A DNA stretch of 10,002 nucleotides from an uncultured Blautia sp. (GCA_934373235.1 CAKROW010000079.1:1-10002), one strand, 5' to 3'; numbered from the stretch's first letter, positions 1 through 7,409 are shown. The notes: generated by a model not told the origin, from the sequence alone. Made by a program: numbers and translations.

Positions 1-34
1 ATATGGCTATACAAGATATTTACACTTTATTCAT

Positions 35-526
35 TCAGGATGACAGCATCTCAGATGCGAAAAAGAAAAATCTGACTTCAATATTCATTTTTCTTTCAAC
101 ATAAGTTAAGTAAAAAAGACTTGGAACGCTATCAAAATGTGAAATTGCATCAGCATCTGCCACACACAATTCTTCTAACGATAATCGTTCTCCCGATATA
201 CTTCCTCTGTGATTTAACACGCACGACTGTACTTGTGCAATCTTCTCTTTATCATAATCAAACTTCTCCAGTATTTCCTTCGCCATTTCAGCACCGTGTA
301 TGTGATATTCTTCATAGAAACTATAATCTGTTATAGAGGCTACATCATGTAACCAAGCAGCAATGATTACAATCTCTTCGTCAGCGCCAAACTGTTTTGC
401 AAGGATTACTGCATTATCTACCACAGCTTATATGTGATAAAAAAAGCCCATTCCAAACAAATTACTTGGCAGTTCACACCTTCTTTTTATTTCGCTTTGC
501 AAATATTCAATAATATCCTGTCTCAT
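35..526 (-). pseudogene. Small HD-domain phosphohydrolase, interrupted by an in-frame stop
   Basis: An HD-superfamily metal-dependent phosphohydrolase; the substrate cannot be told. An ATG at 526-524 lies 3 bases after the stop of the upstream kinase and begins MRQDIIEYLQSEIKRR. This frame runs 32 codons to a TAA at 430-428, then continues in the same frame as AVVDNAVILAKQ and onward to a TGA near 35. The HD motif is plain: a His in FYHI just before the TAA, the central HD pair in AAWLHDVAS, and a late Asp in VADADAIS. The nonsense codon therefore separates the first metal-binding His from the rest. The GTG at 424 could start a 129-residue protein, but that would lack this His and no good Shine-Dalgarno site precedes it. 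The C-terminus (VRFFFFASEMLSS) is unlike the preceding sequence and looks like a recombination junction or truncation. Most likely a pseudogene; a sequencing error at the TAA is the alternative. Confidence 0.7.
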
Positions 527-529
527 TTT

Positions 530-1030
530 CTATTCTTCCTCTAACAAATCCGCATATACCTTTTCAACGATACCATCCGCATCCATTTCACAAGAAATAA
601 TTTCTTCCTTAAGAACAGATGAAAAATCTTTTTCACGCCACCATTGACGCATATGTTCTTCGCCAAATTCTTGGCTTTTACTCCTTGTTTGATGACGTCT
701 TACGGTTTCCTCAAAAGGTACATCAAAATAGTATGAATACACATTTGCACCGTATAATTCATTAGCCACATTAAATAATGGACTATACCACTCGTCATAC
801 ATAATTCCTTCTAAAATAACAATGGCACTATGTTCATTTCCGTATTTCAAAAGTTCTATCATAAGCGGCAATGCTTTCGTATCTATGCCATCTTTAACCC
901 AAAGCATATTCCTTCTAATTTCATCCTGTGAAATAAGCATTGTATTAAATCCTATCTTTCTTTGTAACGCTTTTGCTACTGTTGTCTTTCCGCTACCTGA
1001 ATTCCCTCTAAGTATAACTAATTTTTTCAT
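530..1030 (-). CDS. Small P-loop kinase-like ATPase (AAA_33 / zeta-toxin-like fold)
   Basis: A 166-residue cytoplasmic P-loop protein. Its N-terminus has a strand followed by a Walker A motif (LRGNSGSGKTT, about residues 7-17), as in small nucleotide/nucleoside kinases and the AAA_33 group. A second strand ends in IVILEGIMYDE (about 70-80), the usual Walker B/substrate region, and RRHQTRSKSQ (about 111-120) is a basic stretch like the lid of such kinases. The phosphate acceptor is unknown. The open frame continues upstream of 1030 into mobilization-gene debris, but I start it at the ATG at 1030-1028. That ATG has GGAGA five bases upstream, it precedes the first strand of the fold directly, and the residues before it do not look like part of a kinase. 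The HD-domain gene follows after 3 bp, suggesting co-translation. The sequence is AT-richer than the housekeeping genes to the right. It appears intact. Confidence 0.75.
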   Translation of the reverse strand: MKKLVILRGNSGSGKTTVAKALQRKIGFNTMLISQDEIRRNMLWVKDGIDTKALPLMIELLKYGNEHSAIVILEGIMYDEWYSPLFNVANELYGANVYSYYFDVPFEETVRRHQTRSKSQEFGEEHMRQWWREKDFSSVLKEEIISCEMDADGIVEKVYADLLEEE

Positions 1031-1150
1031 AGATTCTCCATATTCATAATTGTTTTCTACATTGTTTGGTTTGATAAAGCCAATATACCTACACTGTATA
1101 ATATAGCATATTATCCACCTTATTTCCTCTGTTTTTCTCTTACCATTACA

Positions 1151-2184
1151 GTTATACTTCCGCTTCTCCTCACGAACCGTAAAGAGCTCTGTAAAGAATT
1201 CCGCAGCATTAACATATCCGGCATCCCTAAGCACCTGTGAAAGCTCCGCTTTCATCTTCTCCACCTTTTTATCCAAAAATGTAATCCTCTCCTGCAGCTC
1301 TTTCTTCTGCTTAAACGCTCCGATACATTCAAACAACTCAATCTCCAGATTTCCCCGCTCCTGCTCAATTGCAAAGATTTCTTTATTCCTACGCTGCAAT
1401 TCCACATCCAGTTTCATAATTAACGGATACTTAGACAGCAATAACGGTTCCTCCGGTTTCTTAGGACGCAGTGTCTCTTTCTGCACCACAACCTCCTGCT
1501 CCGACTTCTCCTTCAACACCGGAACCTCTTTCTCCACAATCTTCTCATGAACCACATCCACAATCTTTTCAGCCACTTTAGCTGCTGCAAGTAATACTTT
1601 GGATATCAGCAATTCCAATGTTTTAATTGCAAGTCTGATAATCTCAGCAAAAAAAACGGATTATTTCCATATAATTCAATGGAACGTTTAACCTCCTCGG
1701 ATATCTTTTCACGCTTCACACCCATGATATCCTCCTTGGCAACACCTGAAACCAAAACTCTATCCACCGTCGGATTCTATCTGACACGTTCCATGTTATC
1801 TGCTTCAATTTCTGCAGCCTTGGGATTATTCTTGCCAATCTTCTTAGTAGCAAGATACATCCCGTTCCTGTCAAACATATGAAGTTTATCCTCTTCCTTT
1901 ATAGCACAGATATTAATCAAGTCAGTGTATAAATGCTTCACCTCATCCAAGAATCCATCAGCCTTAAAAAGTTCGTTTTTCTTGGTAAACAGATTTCGCT
2001 CGTACACTTCCCCTTTTTTAATAACCTTGCATTTCTTACGGATATTCCCGTTTTCATCCAATATTTCCTTCTTAGTACGTCTATGCTTACCCCGCTCATC
2101 ATAAAACATATTTCTGGTTGCAATCTTCTCAATTGGCTTATCCAGAAGCTGACGTTCCGCAAAACGTCTTAATAAAAATCCGTT
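1151..2184 (-). pseudogene. Degenerate C-terminal part of a MobA/MobL-like mobilization relaxase
   Basis: Three pieces in consecutive frames read as one broken protein. Piece one (2184 to 1780) follows a TAA at 2187-2185 and has no start; it contains RRFAERQLLDKPIEKIATRN, KKCKVIKKGEVYERNLF and LATKKIGKNNPKAAEIEADN. A TAG at 1779-1777 sits where a Trp codon (TGG) would fit, and the frame then continues as NPTVDRVLVSGVAKEDIMGV. At an 8-A run (1649-1656 on the plus strand) the reading shifts: AEIIRLAIKTLELLISKVLL is found only in the next frame. That frame runs through a long charged coiled coil (about 1403-1228) and RDAGYVNAAEFFTELF, ending near 1151. I associate this arrangement with the C-terminal half of MobA/MobL relaxases in Firmicutes mobile elements; this is from memory and is not proven. 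The catalytic N-terminal relaxase domain is absent, so the remnant cannot nick DNA. It marks a lost mobile element. Confidence 0.55.
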
Positions 2185-2191
2185 TTAGAGG

Positions 2192-2242
2192 TATAAAAAA
2201 AGACCACTCACTTTCAATTTTTCTTGAAAATGAACGGTCTTT
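2192..2242 (-). terminator. Rho-independent terminator downstream of rlmD
   Basis: Read on the minus strand, AAAGACC (2242-2236) pairs with GGTCTTT (2205-2199). Inside this, TTTCAA (2229-2224) pairs with TTGAAA (2217-2212) across a short A-rich loop. The 3' arm runs straight into a T tract (GGTCTTTTTTTATAC), the classic layout for termination of minus-strand transcripts. It lies about 176 bp beyond the rlmD stop codon and just before the relaxase debris, so it probably ends the yhaM-rlmD transcript and insulates it from the accessory segment. The plus-strand T content after the hairpin is weaker, so I assign it to the minus strand only. Confidence 0.75.
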
Positions 2243-2418
2243 CACGTTTCTTTTATTCTGTTGAATGATAAAAAATCACTTTTCCTTTGATGTGTTTCCG
2301 AAGCCGCAGTCCAATACGACTGAGACATTCACACCGTCTGAAATTGCTTTTTTGTATGTTTTTCGGTCACTCTGGTCAAACCTGAAAAGCCTCTCAAAGT
2401 GCCTAAAATCAAGGATTC

Positions 2419-3786
2419 TTACAAATCTGTCCGATGTAGTGCAACTATTGTCTCCACATGAACCCCCTGTGGAAACATATCTGTAGTAGAAACCTTTTCC
2501 AGCTTATACCCATCTGCACAGAGAATCTTCAGATCCCTTGCCAGGGTTGCACTGTCACAACTTACATACACAACCCGTTCCGGTTTCATTTTGAGGATAG
2601 TCTGAAGAAGGATCTCGTCACATCCCTTTCTGGGAGGATCTACTACGATCACATCTGCGTAGACGCCATTTTTGTCATATTCTCTTGGCAGTACTTCCTC
2701 TGCTTTTCCCACAAAGAACTCCACGTTCCCGATACCGTTGAGCTTTGCGTTTTCTCTTGCATTGTCAATAGCCTGGGGAACGATCTCCACACCACAGACA
2801 AATTTTGCTTTCTGGGCAAGGAACAGGGAAATAGTTCCGATTCCACAGTACAGATCCCAGACCGTTTCATTTCCTGTAAGGCCTGCATACTCCAGTGCCT
2901 TACTGTAAAGTTTCTCTGTCTGAACAGGATTCACCTGGAAAAAGGACAGTGGCGAAATCTGATAGGAAACGCCGCCAATACTGTCCGTTATATAGGACTG
3001 TCCCCAGAGAATCCGTAATTTCTCCCCAAGGATCACATTGTTCCGTTTTTTATTGACATTGATGGTGATGCTTGTCATTCCGGAAATCTCACACAGTGAT
3101 TCCACCAGAGTTTTTTCCGCCGGAACCTTATCTCCGTTTAAGATCAGACAGACCATTATCTCATCTGTGTGGAATCCGTAACGGATCATAATATGGCGCA
3201 CCAGGCCTTTGCCTGTAGTTTCATCATAAGGCTGTACATGATATTTTTCCATGTGTCTGATCACACGGTTCAGAACCTCTTCATTCTGTTTCACTCCCAG
3301 AATACAATCCCGGTTATCAATAATAGAGTGGGTTCTTCCCGCATAAAAACCGGTGATGATCTTTCCGTCTTTATTTTTTCCTACCGGGAACTGCGCCTTG
3401 TTACGGTAATGATAAGGATCATCCATTCCCATGATCGGTTCCATAACAAAATCCCTGAAACCTCCGATCCTCTCCAGATGTCCTCTCACCTTTTTTTCTT
3501 TAAAAGCAAGCTGCTGCTCATAGGATAATGCCTGAAGCTGGCATCCTCCACACTGGCTGGCAATGGGGCAGGCCGGTTTCACACGATACGGGGACGGTGT
3601 GATCACCTTCATCAGACGGCCATAGCCATAATTCTTTTTTACCTTGATGATCTTGGCGCTGATCCGGTCTCCGATCACGGCATCCTTCACAAAAACGGTG
3701 AAGCCATCGATTTTCCCGATACCTTCACCGTCAACTCCGCAATCCTCTATATCCAAAGTCAGTATATCGTTTTTACGGAATTCCAT
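2419..3786 (-). CDS. rlmD: 23S rRNA (uracil-C5)-methyltransferase, RlmD/RumA type with Fe-S cluster
   Basis: A 455-residue RNA m5U methyltransferase that moves a methyl group from S-adenosylmethionine to C5 of uridine in 23S rRNA (U1939 in E. coli numbering; Bacillus relatives modify U747 as well). The N-terminal 60 or so residues form a TRAM RNA-binding domain. C73, C79, C82 (in CPIASQCGGCQLQ) and C161 match the [4Fe-4S] ligands. SPLSFFQVNP (279-288), the SAM loop DLYCGIGTIS (311-320), VVDPPRKG (381-388), the catalytic Cys C410 in YVSCDSATLARD, and the C-terminal base E445 in GVHVETI are all present, so the enzyme looks complete. The ATG is preceded by AGGAGA inside the end of yhaM, with only 4 bp between the genes, so translation is probably coupled. 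The protein ends ten residues after E445. Downstream lies mobile-element debris, and rumA 3' ends are known integration sites. Confidence 0.95.
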   Translation of the reverse strand: MEFRKNDILTLDIEDCGVDGEGIGKIDGFTVFVKDAVIGDRISAKIIKVKKNYGYGRLMKVITPSPYRVKPACPIASQCGGCQLQALSYEQQLAFKEKKVRGHLERIGGFRDFVMEPIMGMDDPYHYRNKAQFPVGKNKDGKIITGFYAGRTHSIIDNRDCILGVKQNEEVLNRVIRHMEKYHVQPYDETTGKGLVRHIMIRYGFHTDEIMVCLILNGDKVPAEKTLVESLCEISGMTSITINVNKKRNNVILGEKLRILWGQSYITDSIGGVSYQISPLSFFQVNPVQTEKLYSKALEYAGLTGNETVWDLYCGIGTISLFLAQKAKFVCGVEIVPQAIDNARENAKLNGIGNVEFFVGKAEEVLPREYDKNGVYADVIVVDPPRKGCDEILLQTILKMKPERVVYVSCDSATLARDLKILCADGYKLEKVSTTDMFPQGVHVETIVALHRTDL

Positions 3787-3790
3787 GTAT

Positions 3791-4738
3791 TTAAATATCT
3801 CCTGTTCTTCTTAAATTGGACTCAAAAAGACGGTTGTAACCAATCCATTCTTTTTTTCCTTTGTCTGCACGGAAAATCTCTGTCAGTGTCTCCATTCTTG
3901 CATCTGTATTATCTGCCAGATTCAGAGCTACTGCCTCTGCAAGTGCCGGTTTCTTGGGAGAACCGTACTCCAATTCACCATGGTGGGCGAGAATACAGTG
4001 CACCACCTGGTTCTCAAGCTTCTCCGGAAAATCCGGTATCTCCTTTGCAATATCATGTACCATCTGCGCTCCGATAATGATATGTCCCAGAAGCTGTCCT
4101 TCGTCTGTATAATCATTCATAGGAAAAGCTGAAAGCTCCTTCGTCTTGCCCACATCATGAAGAAGTGCGGTTGTGATCAGCAGATCACGGTTCAAAAGCG
4201 GGTATGCATTTGCCATGTAATCACAGAGACGCGTCACACTTAAAGTATGCTCCATCAGCCCTCCGATAAAACCATGATGTACAGTCTTGGCTGCGGAATG
4301 TTCCCCGAAAGCTTTGCGAAACTCTTCATCCTCCACAAAAAGCTTATTTAAAAGCTGGGAAAGATAGGGATTCTTCACATTTTTTATAAAGGTCATAAGC
4401 TGAGTCTGCATATCATCCACACTGTTCTCACTGACCGGAAGATAATCTGCCGGATCATACTCACCTTCTCCTGCCTTGCGGACTCTCTTGATATTCAACT
4501 GCATGGCACCTGCAAAACTTGTCACATCTCCCATGATCTCAATGTAATCAAGAGCATCAAATTCATCAATCCCCAGGGAATTTGGATCCCAGATCTTGCC
4601 GTCAATAACTCCTGTTTTATCCTGAAGGATAAGGTTCTCATAGGGCTTGCCATTCTTGGTCATGGCTGACTGTTTCTGCTTGCACAGATAGATCCCGTTA
4701 ACCCGGTCCCCCTCATGTAATTCATTTAAAAAACGCAT
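3791..4738 (-). CDS. yhaM: 3'-5' exoribonuclease YhaM family (OB fold plus HD domain)
   Basis: A 315-residue protein, close to the roughly 314 residues of Bacillus subtilis YhaM (Cbf1-type), a metal-dependent 3'-5' exoribonuclease of RNA turnover that also acts on some DNA. Residues 1-95 form an OB-type nucleic-acid-binding fold (GDRVNGIYLCKQK, LILQDKTGVIDGKIWD). Residues about 150-290 form the HD domain with the expected metal ligands: H164 in GGLMEHT, H194-D195 in ALLHDVGK, H219 in LLGHI, H252/H253 in LAHHGE and D276 in NLADNTDA. The ATG at 4738 is the first in a long frame. A candidate promoter lies about 90 bp upstream, and rlmD follows after 4 bp. The HD domain here is intact, unlike the unrelated HD pseudogene at the left edge. 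The family assignment is strong; the exact substrate in this organism is inferred from the family. Confidence 0.92.
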   Translation of the reverse strand: MRFLNELHEGDRVNGIYLCKQKQSAMTKNGKPYENLILQDKTGVIDGKIWDPNSLGIDEFDALDYIEIMGDVTSFAGAMQLNIKRVRKAGEGEYDPADYLPVSENSVDDMQTQLMTFIKNVKNPYLSQLLNKLFVEDEEFRKAFGEHSAAKTVHHGFIGGLMEHTLSVTRLCDYMANAYPLLNRDLLITTALLHDVGKTKELSAFPMNDYTDEGQLLGHIIIGAQMVHDIAKEIPDFPEKLENQVVHCILAHHGELEYGSPKKPALAEAVALNLADNTDARMETLTEIFRADKGKKEWIGYNRLFESNLRRTGDI

Positions 4739-4826
4739 AATCCTGCTGCCTTTCTGATTCTTGTATTATTTTCACTTTATTGCTCCCGTGCCGAAAATAA
4801 ACCTGCTCCGGCCGGACATTTATAAT

Positions 4827-4835
4827 ATCATAACA
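4827..4835 (-). promoter_or_regulatory. Candidate extended -10 promoter element for yhaM-rlmD
   Basis: Read on the minus strand the sequence is TGTTATGAT, an extended -10 (TGn then TATGAT) for the housekeeping sigma factor, in an AT-rich stretch. Transcription would start near 4820, giving a leader of about 80 nt before the yhaM ATG. No convincing -35 box is present at 17 bp, which is tolerated for extended -10 promoters. Assigned by position and motif only. Confidence 0.35.
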
Positions 4836-4894
4836 CATTTTACTTTTCTTTACCATTGAAATCATGTAAAATAAGGAACGAAGTAATTCATAGA

Positions 4895-5008
4895 GTTACT
4901 GTTCAATATTCCGCGAGGCGTTTTGCCATGTATATGGTAAAATCCCATCACCGAAGGTGGTTTGGAATGTATTTTAACCAAGCTGCTGTGAACGGAGTGA
5001 ACAATAAC
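4895..5008. repeat. Compact palindromic intergenic element with nested hairpins
   Basis: The outer arms GTTACTGTTCA (4895-4905) and TGAACAATAAC (4998-5008) are inverted repeats matching at 10 of 11 positions, the exception being a possible G-U pair. Inside, TTTTGCCAT (4921-4929) pairs with ATGGTAAAA (4934-4942) around a 4-base loop, and ATCACC (4947-4952) pairs with GGTGGT (4956-4961) around GAA. Short direct repeats, TAATTCATA (4884-4892) and TAACTTCATA (5005-5014), lie at the two edges. No protein-like frame explains the stretch. It ends 19 bp before the mutS2 ATG, so it would be transcribed as the mutS2 leader if the promoter lies upstream. It could be a MITE/REP-like dispersed repeat or a structured leader; copies elsewhere in the genome would decide. 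I see no recognisable riboswitch core. Confidence 0.5.
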
Positions 5009-5027
5009 TTCATAAAAAGGAGTAATA

Positions 5028-7409
5028 ATGAACCAGAAAGCATACAAAGCACTTGAATATTACAAAATCATAGATCTTCTCACAGACAAAGCCACCTCAT
5101 CTATGGGAAAAGAGCTCTGCCGGAATCTGAAGCCCTCCACAGATATTGAGGAAATCCGCACAATGCAGCTTCAGACTCATGATGCACTTGCCCGTCTTTT
5201 CAAAAAGGGAGGTATTTCTTTCGGAAGTGTAAAGGACATCCGCGGCACACTGAAACGGCTGGCAGTCGGAAGCTCTCTCAATGCGACAGAGCTTCTGTCT
5301 GTGTGCGGACTTCTGGAAAATACAGGAAGAGTAAAGGCTTATTCCCGAAGTGAACGTGATGAATCCACAGTAGATTCCCTGGATGGCATGTTTTCAGCGT
5401 TGGAACCACTCACACCTCTTTCCTCCGAGATCCGGCGCTGCATCATCTCAGAAGACGAAATCAGCGACGATGCCAGCAGCACCCTGCGCCAGATCCGTCG
5501 TAATATGAAGATCACCAATGACCGCATCCACTCACAGCTTTCCTCCCTGGTATCCGGCAGTGCCAGAAATTATCTTCAGGATTCCGTGATCACCATGCGA
5601 GACGGAAGATACTGTATTCCGGTCAAAGCAGAATATAAGGGACAGGTCCCCGGCATGATCCATGATCAGTCTTCCACAGGCTCCACACTTTTTATCGAGC
5701 CCATGGCTGTTGTAAAGCTGAATAATGACATACGTGAGCTGGAGCTTCAGGAGCAGAAAGAAATCGAGGTGATCCTTGCTTCTTTAAGCCAACAGGCAGC
5801 CCTGGAACTGGAAGCTATCCACTCCGATCTTTCCCTTATGGTACAACTGGACTTTATTTTTGCCAGAGCAGGACTTGCTATGGATATGAACGCCAGTGAA
5901 CCGATATTTAACACAGACGGCCGGATCCGTTTAAGACAGGCTCGACACCCTCTTATTGATAAGAAAAAGGCCGTTCCTATTGACATCCGTCTTGGTGATG
6001 ATTTTGACCTTTTGGTGATCACCGGTCCAAACACCGGTGGTAAAACAGTTTCCCTGAAAACGGTAGGTCTTCTCACACTGATGGGACAGGCAGGTCTTCA
6101 TATCCCTGCCTTTGACCGTTCCCAGCTTGCACTTTTCAGGGAAGTGTATGCAGATATCGGTGACGAGCAGAGTATTGAGCAGTCTTTAAGTACCTTCTCC
6201 TCCCATATGGTCAATGTGGTTTCCTTCCTCAAACATGCAGATAAGGATTCCCTGGTACTTTTTGATGAGCTCGGTGCCGGTACAGATCCTACTGAAGGAG
6301 CTGCCCTTGCCATTGCCATCCTCTCCCATCTTCATGAGCAGGGAATCCGCACAATGGCAACCACCCATTACAGCGAACTGAAGGTATATGCCCTCTCCAC
6401 TCCAGGCGTGGAAAACGGCTGCTGTGAATTTGATGTGGAAACGCTCCGTCCTACCTACCGCCTGCTTATTGGAGTTCCTGGAAAGAGTAATGCATTTGCC
6501 ATCTCCTCCAAGCTTGGACTTCCTTCCTATATCATTGACAAAGCCAAAGAGCAGATCAGTGAAAAAGATGAATCCTTTGAGGATGTGCTTACTTCCCTTG
6601 AACAGAACCGTATCACTCTGGAAAACGAGCGCGCAGAAGTTGCCCGTTACAAAGCAGAGATCGAAGAACTTAAAAAGACCATGGAAGAACGGGAAGCCAA
6701 ACTGGCATCCAGCAAGGAACGTATCCTTCGTGAGGCCAATGAACAGGCTCACAATATCCTCCGTGATACCAAGGAATATGCGGATCAGACCATGAAGCTC
6801 TTCCATAAATTCCAGAAAGATCACGTTGACACTGCCTCCGTGGAAAAGGAACGCCAGAACATCAAGAAACGTATGTCCAAAGCAGAAAAAGGCATGTCCT
6901 CCAAAGCAAAGGAAAAGAAACCCAAGAAGCTTCTCAAACCTTCTGATCTTTCTCTCGGAGATACAGTCCGGGTATTAAGCCTGAACCTTAAGGGAACCGT
7001 GTCCAGTCTTCCTGACTCCAAAGGCTTTCTTTTTGTACAGATGGGAATTATCCGCTCCAAGGTAAATATCTCCGATCTGGAACTTGTGGATGAGCCGGTC
7101 ATCACCACGCCATCCATGCAGCGCACAGGCACAGGCAAGATCCGTATGTCCAAGGCAGCCAGCATTTCCACTGAGATCAATCTCCTTGGCAAAACAGTAG
7201 ATGAGGCCGTTGCCGAACTTGACAAATATCTTGACGATGCCTACATTGCACATATGAAATCTGTCCGCATTGTCCACGGCAAAGGAACCGGCGCCCTTAG
7301 AAAAGGCGTCCACAATTACCTGAAACGCCAGAAACACGTTGCATCTTTCCGCCTTGGCGAATTCGGCGAAGGTGATGCTGGTGTTACCATTGTAGAATTT
7401 AAAAAATAA
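5028..7409 (+). CDS. mutS2: MutS2 (RqcU-type) ATPase with C-terminal Smr domain
   Basis: A 793-residue MutS2, near the usual 780-790 for the family. It lacks the mismatch-recognition domain of MutS. Known roles are splitting collided ribosomes in Bacillus subtilis (RqcU) and limiting recombination in other bacteria. Order: core/lever helices (about 1-300); ABC-type ATPase with Walker A GPNTGGKT (333-340), signature-like SLSTFSSHM (386-394), Walker B LVLFDELGAGTDP (409-421) and ATTHYSELK (444-452); a long charged coiled coil (about 515-630); a KOW-like beta segment (about 640-690); and the Smr domain (718-793) with HGKGTGALRKG (750-760). The Smr start reads EINLLGKTVDEA, so the LDLR-type motif linked to nuclease activity in some Smr proteins is not obvious. 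The ATG follows AAAAGGAG with good spacing. A response regulator begins 30 bp downstream with no terminator between, suggesting co-transcription. Confidence 0.96.
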   Translation: MNQKAYKALEYYKIIDLLTDKATSSMGKELCRNLKPSTDIEEIRTMQLQTHDALARLFKKGGISFGSVKDIRGTLKRLAVGSSLNATELLSVCGLLENTGRVKAYSRSERDESTVDSLDGMFSALEPLTPLSSEIRRCIISEDEISDDASSTLRQIRRNMKITNDRIHSQLSSLVSGSARNYLQDSVITMRDGRYCIPVKAEYKGQVPGMIHDQSSTGSTLFIEPMAVVKLNNDIRELELQEQKEIEVILASLSQQAALELEAIHSDLSLMVQLDFIFARAGLAMDMNASEPIFNTDGRIRLRQARHPLIDKKKAVPIDIRLGDDFDLLVITGPNTGGKTVSLKTVGLLTLMGQAGLHIPAFDRSQLALFREVYADIGDEQSIEQSLSTFSSHMVNVVSFLKHADKDSLVLFDELGAGTDPTEGAALAIAILSHLHEQGIRTMATTHYSELKVYALSTPGVENGCCEFDVETLRPTYRLLIGVPGKSNAFAISSKLGLPSYIIDKAKEQISEKDESFEDVLTSLEQNRITLENERAEVARYKAEIEELKKTMEEREAKLASSKERILREANEQAHNILRDTKEYADQTMKLFHKFQKDHVDTASVEKERQNIKKRMSKAEKGMSSKAKEKKPKKLLKPSDLSLGDTVRVLSLNLKGTVSSLPDSKGFLFVQMGIIRSKVNISDLELVDEPVITTPSMQRTGTGKIRMSKAASISTEINLLGKTVDEAVAELDKYLDDAYIAHMKSVRIVHGKGTGALRKGVHNYLKRQKHVASFRLGEFGEGDAGVTIVEFKK

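Noticed and set aside
35..424. A complete 129-residue HD protein starting at GTG 424
   Set aside because: The same frame continues upstream past the TAA into a well-initiated reading frame that carries the first HD histidine; the GTG has no convincing ribosome binding site.
530..1618. A 362-residue fusion protein (coiled coil plus kinase)
   Set aside because: The apparent start is a TTG inside relaxase-like coding sequence, and the kinase has its own ATG and ribosome binding site at 1030.
2458..3018. A 186-residue plus-strand reading frame
   Set aside because: It is the antisense shadow of rlmD, which has all family motifs; no domain or ribosome binding site supports the plus-strand frame.
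4844..4872. A plus-strand promoter (TTTTCT and TAAAAT, 17 bp apart) for mutS2
   Set aside because: The -10 is fair but the -35 is poor; too weak to list as a feature, though a mutS2 promoter is expected in this gap.
4739..5027. A riboswitch or T-box leader upstream of mutS2
   Set aside because: Hairpins exist, but no T-box sequence, specifier stem or known aptamer core was recognised.
4862..5047. Small reading frames on both strands over the yhaM-mutS2 gap
   Set aside because: They fall on the palindromic element and overlap the mutS2 start; no ribosome binding site or protein-like pattern was seen.
6186..6824. A 212-residue minus-strand reading frame
   Set aside because: It is antisense to the mutS2 ATPase and coiled-coil region, with no recognisable domain.
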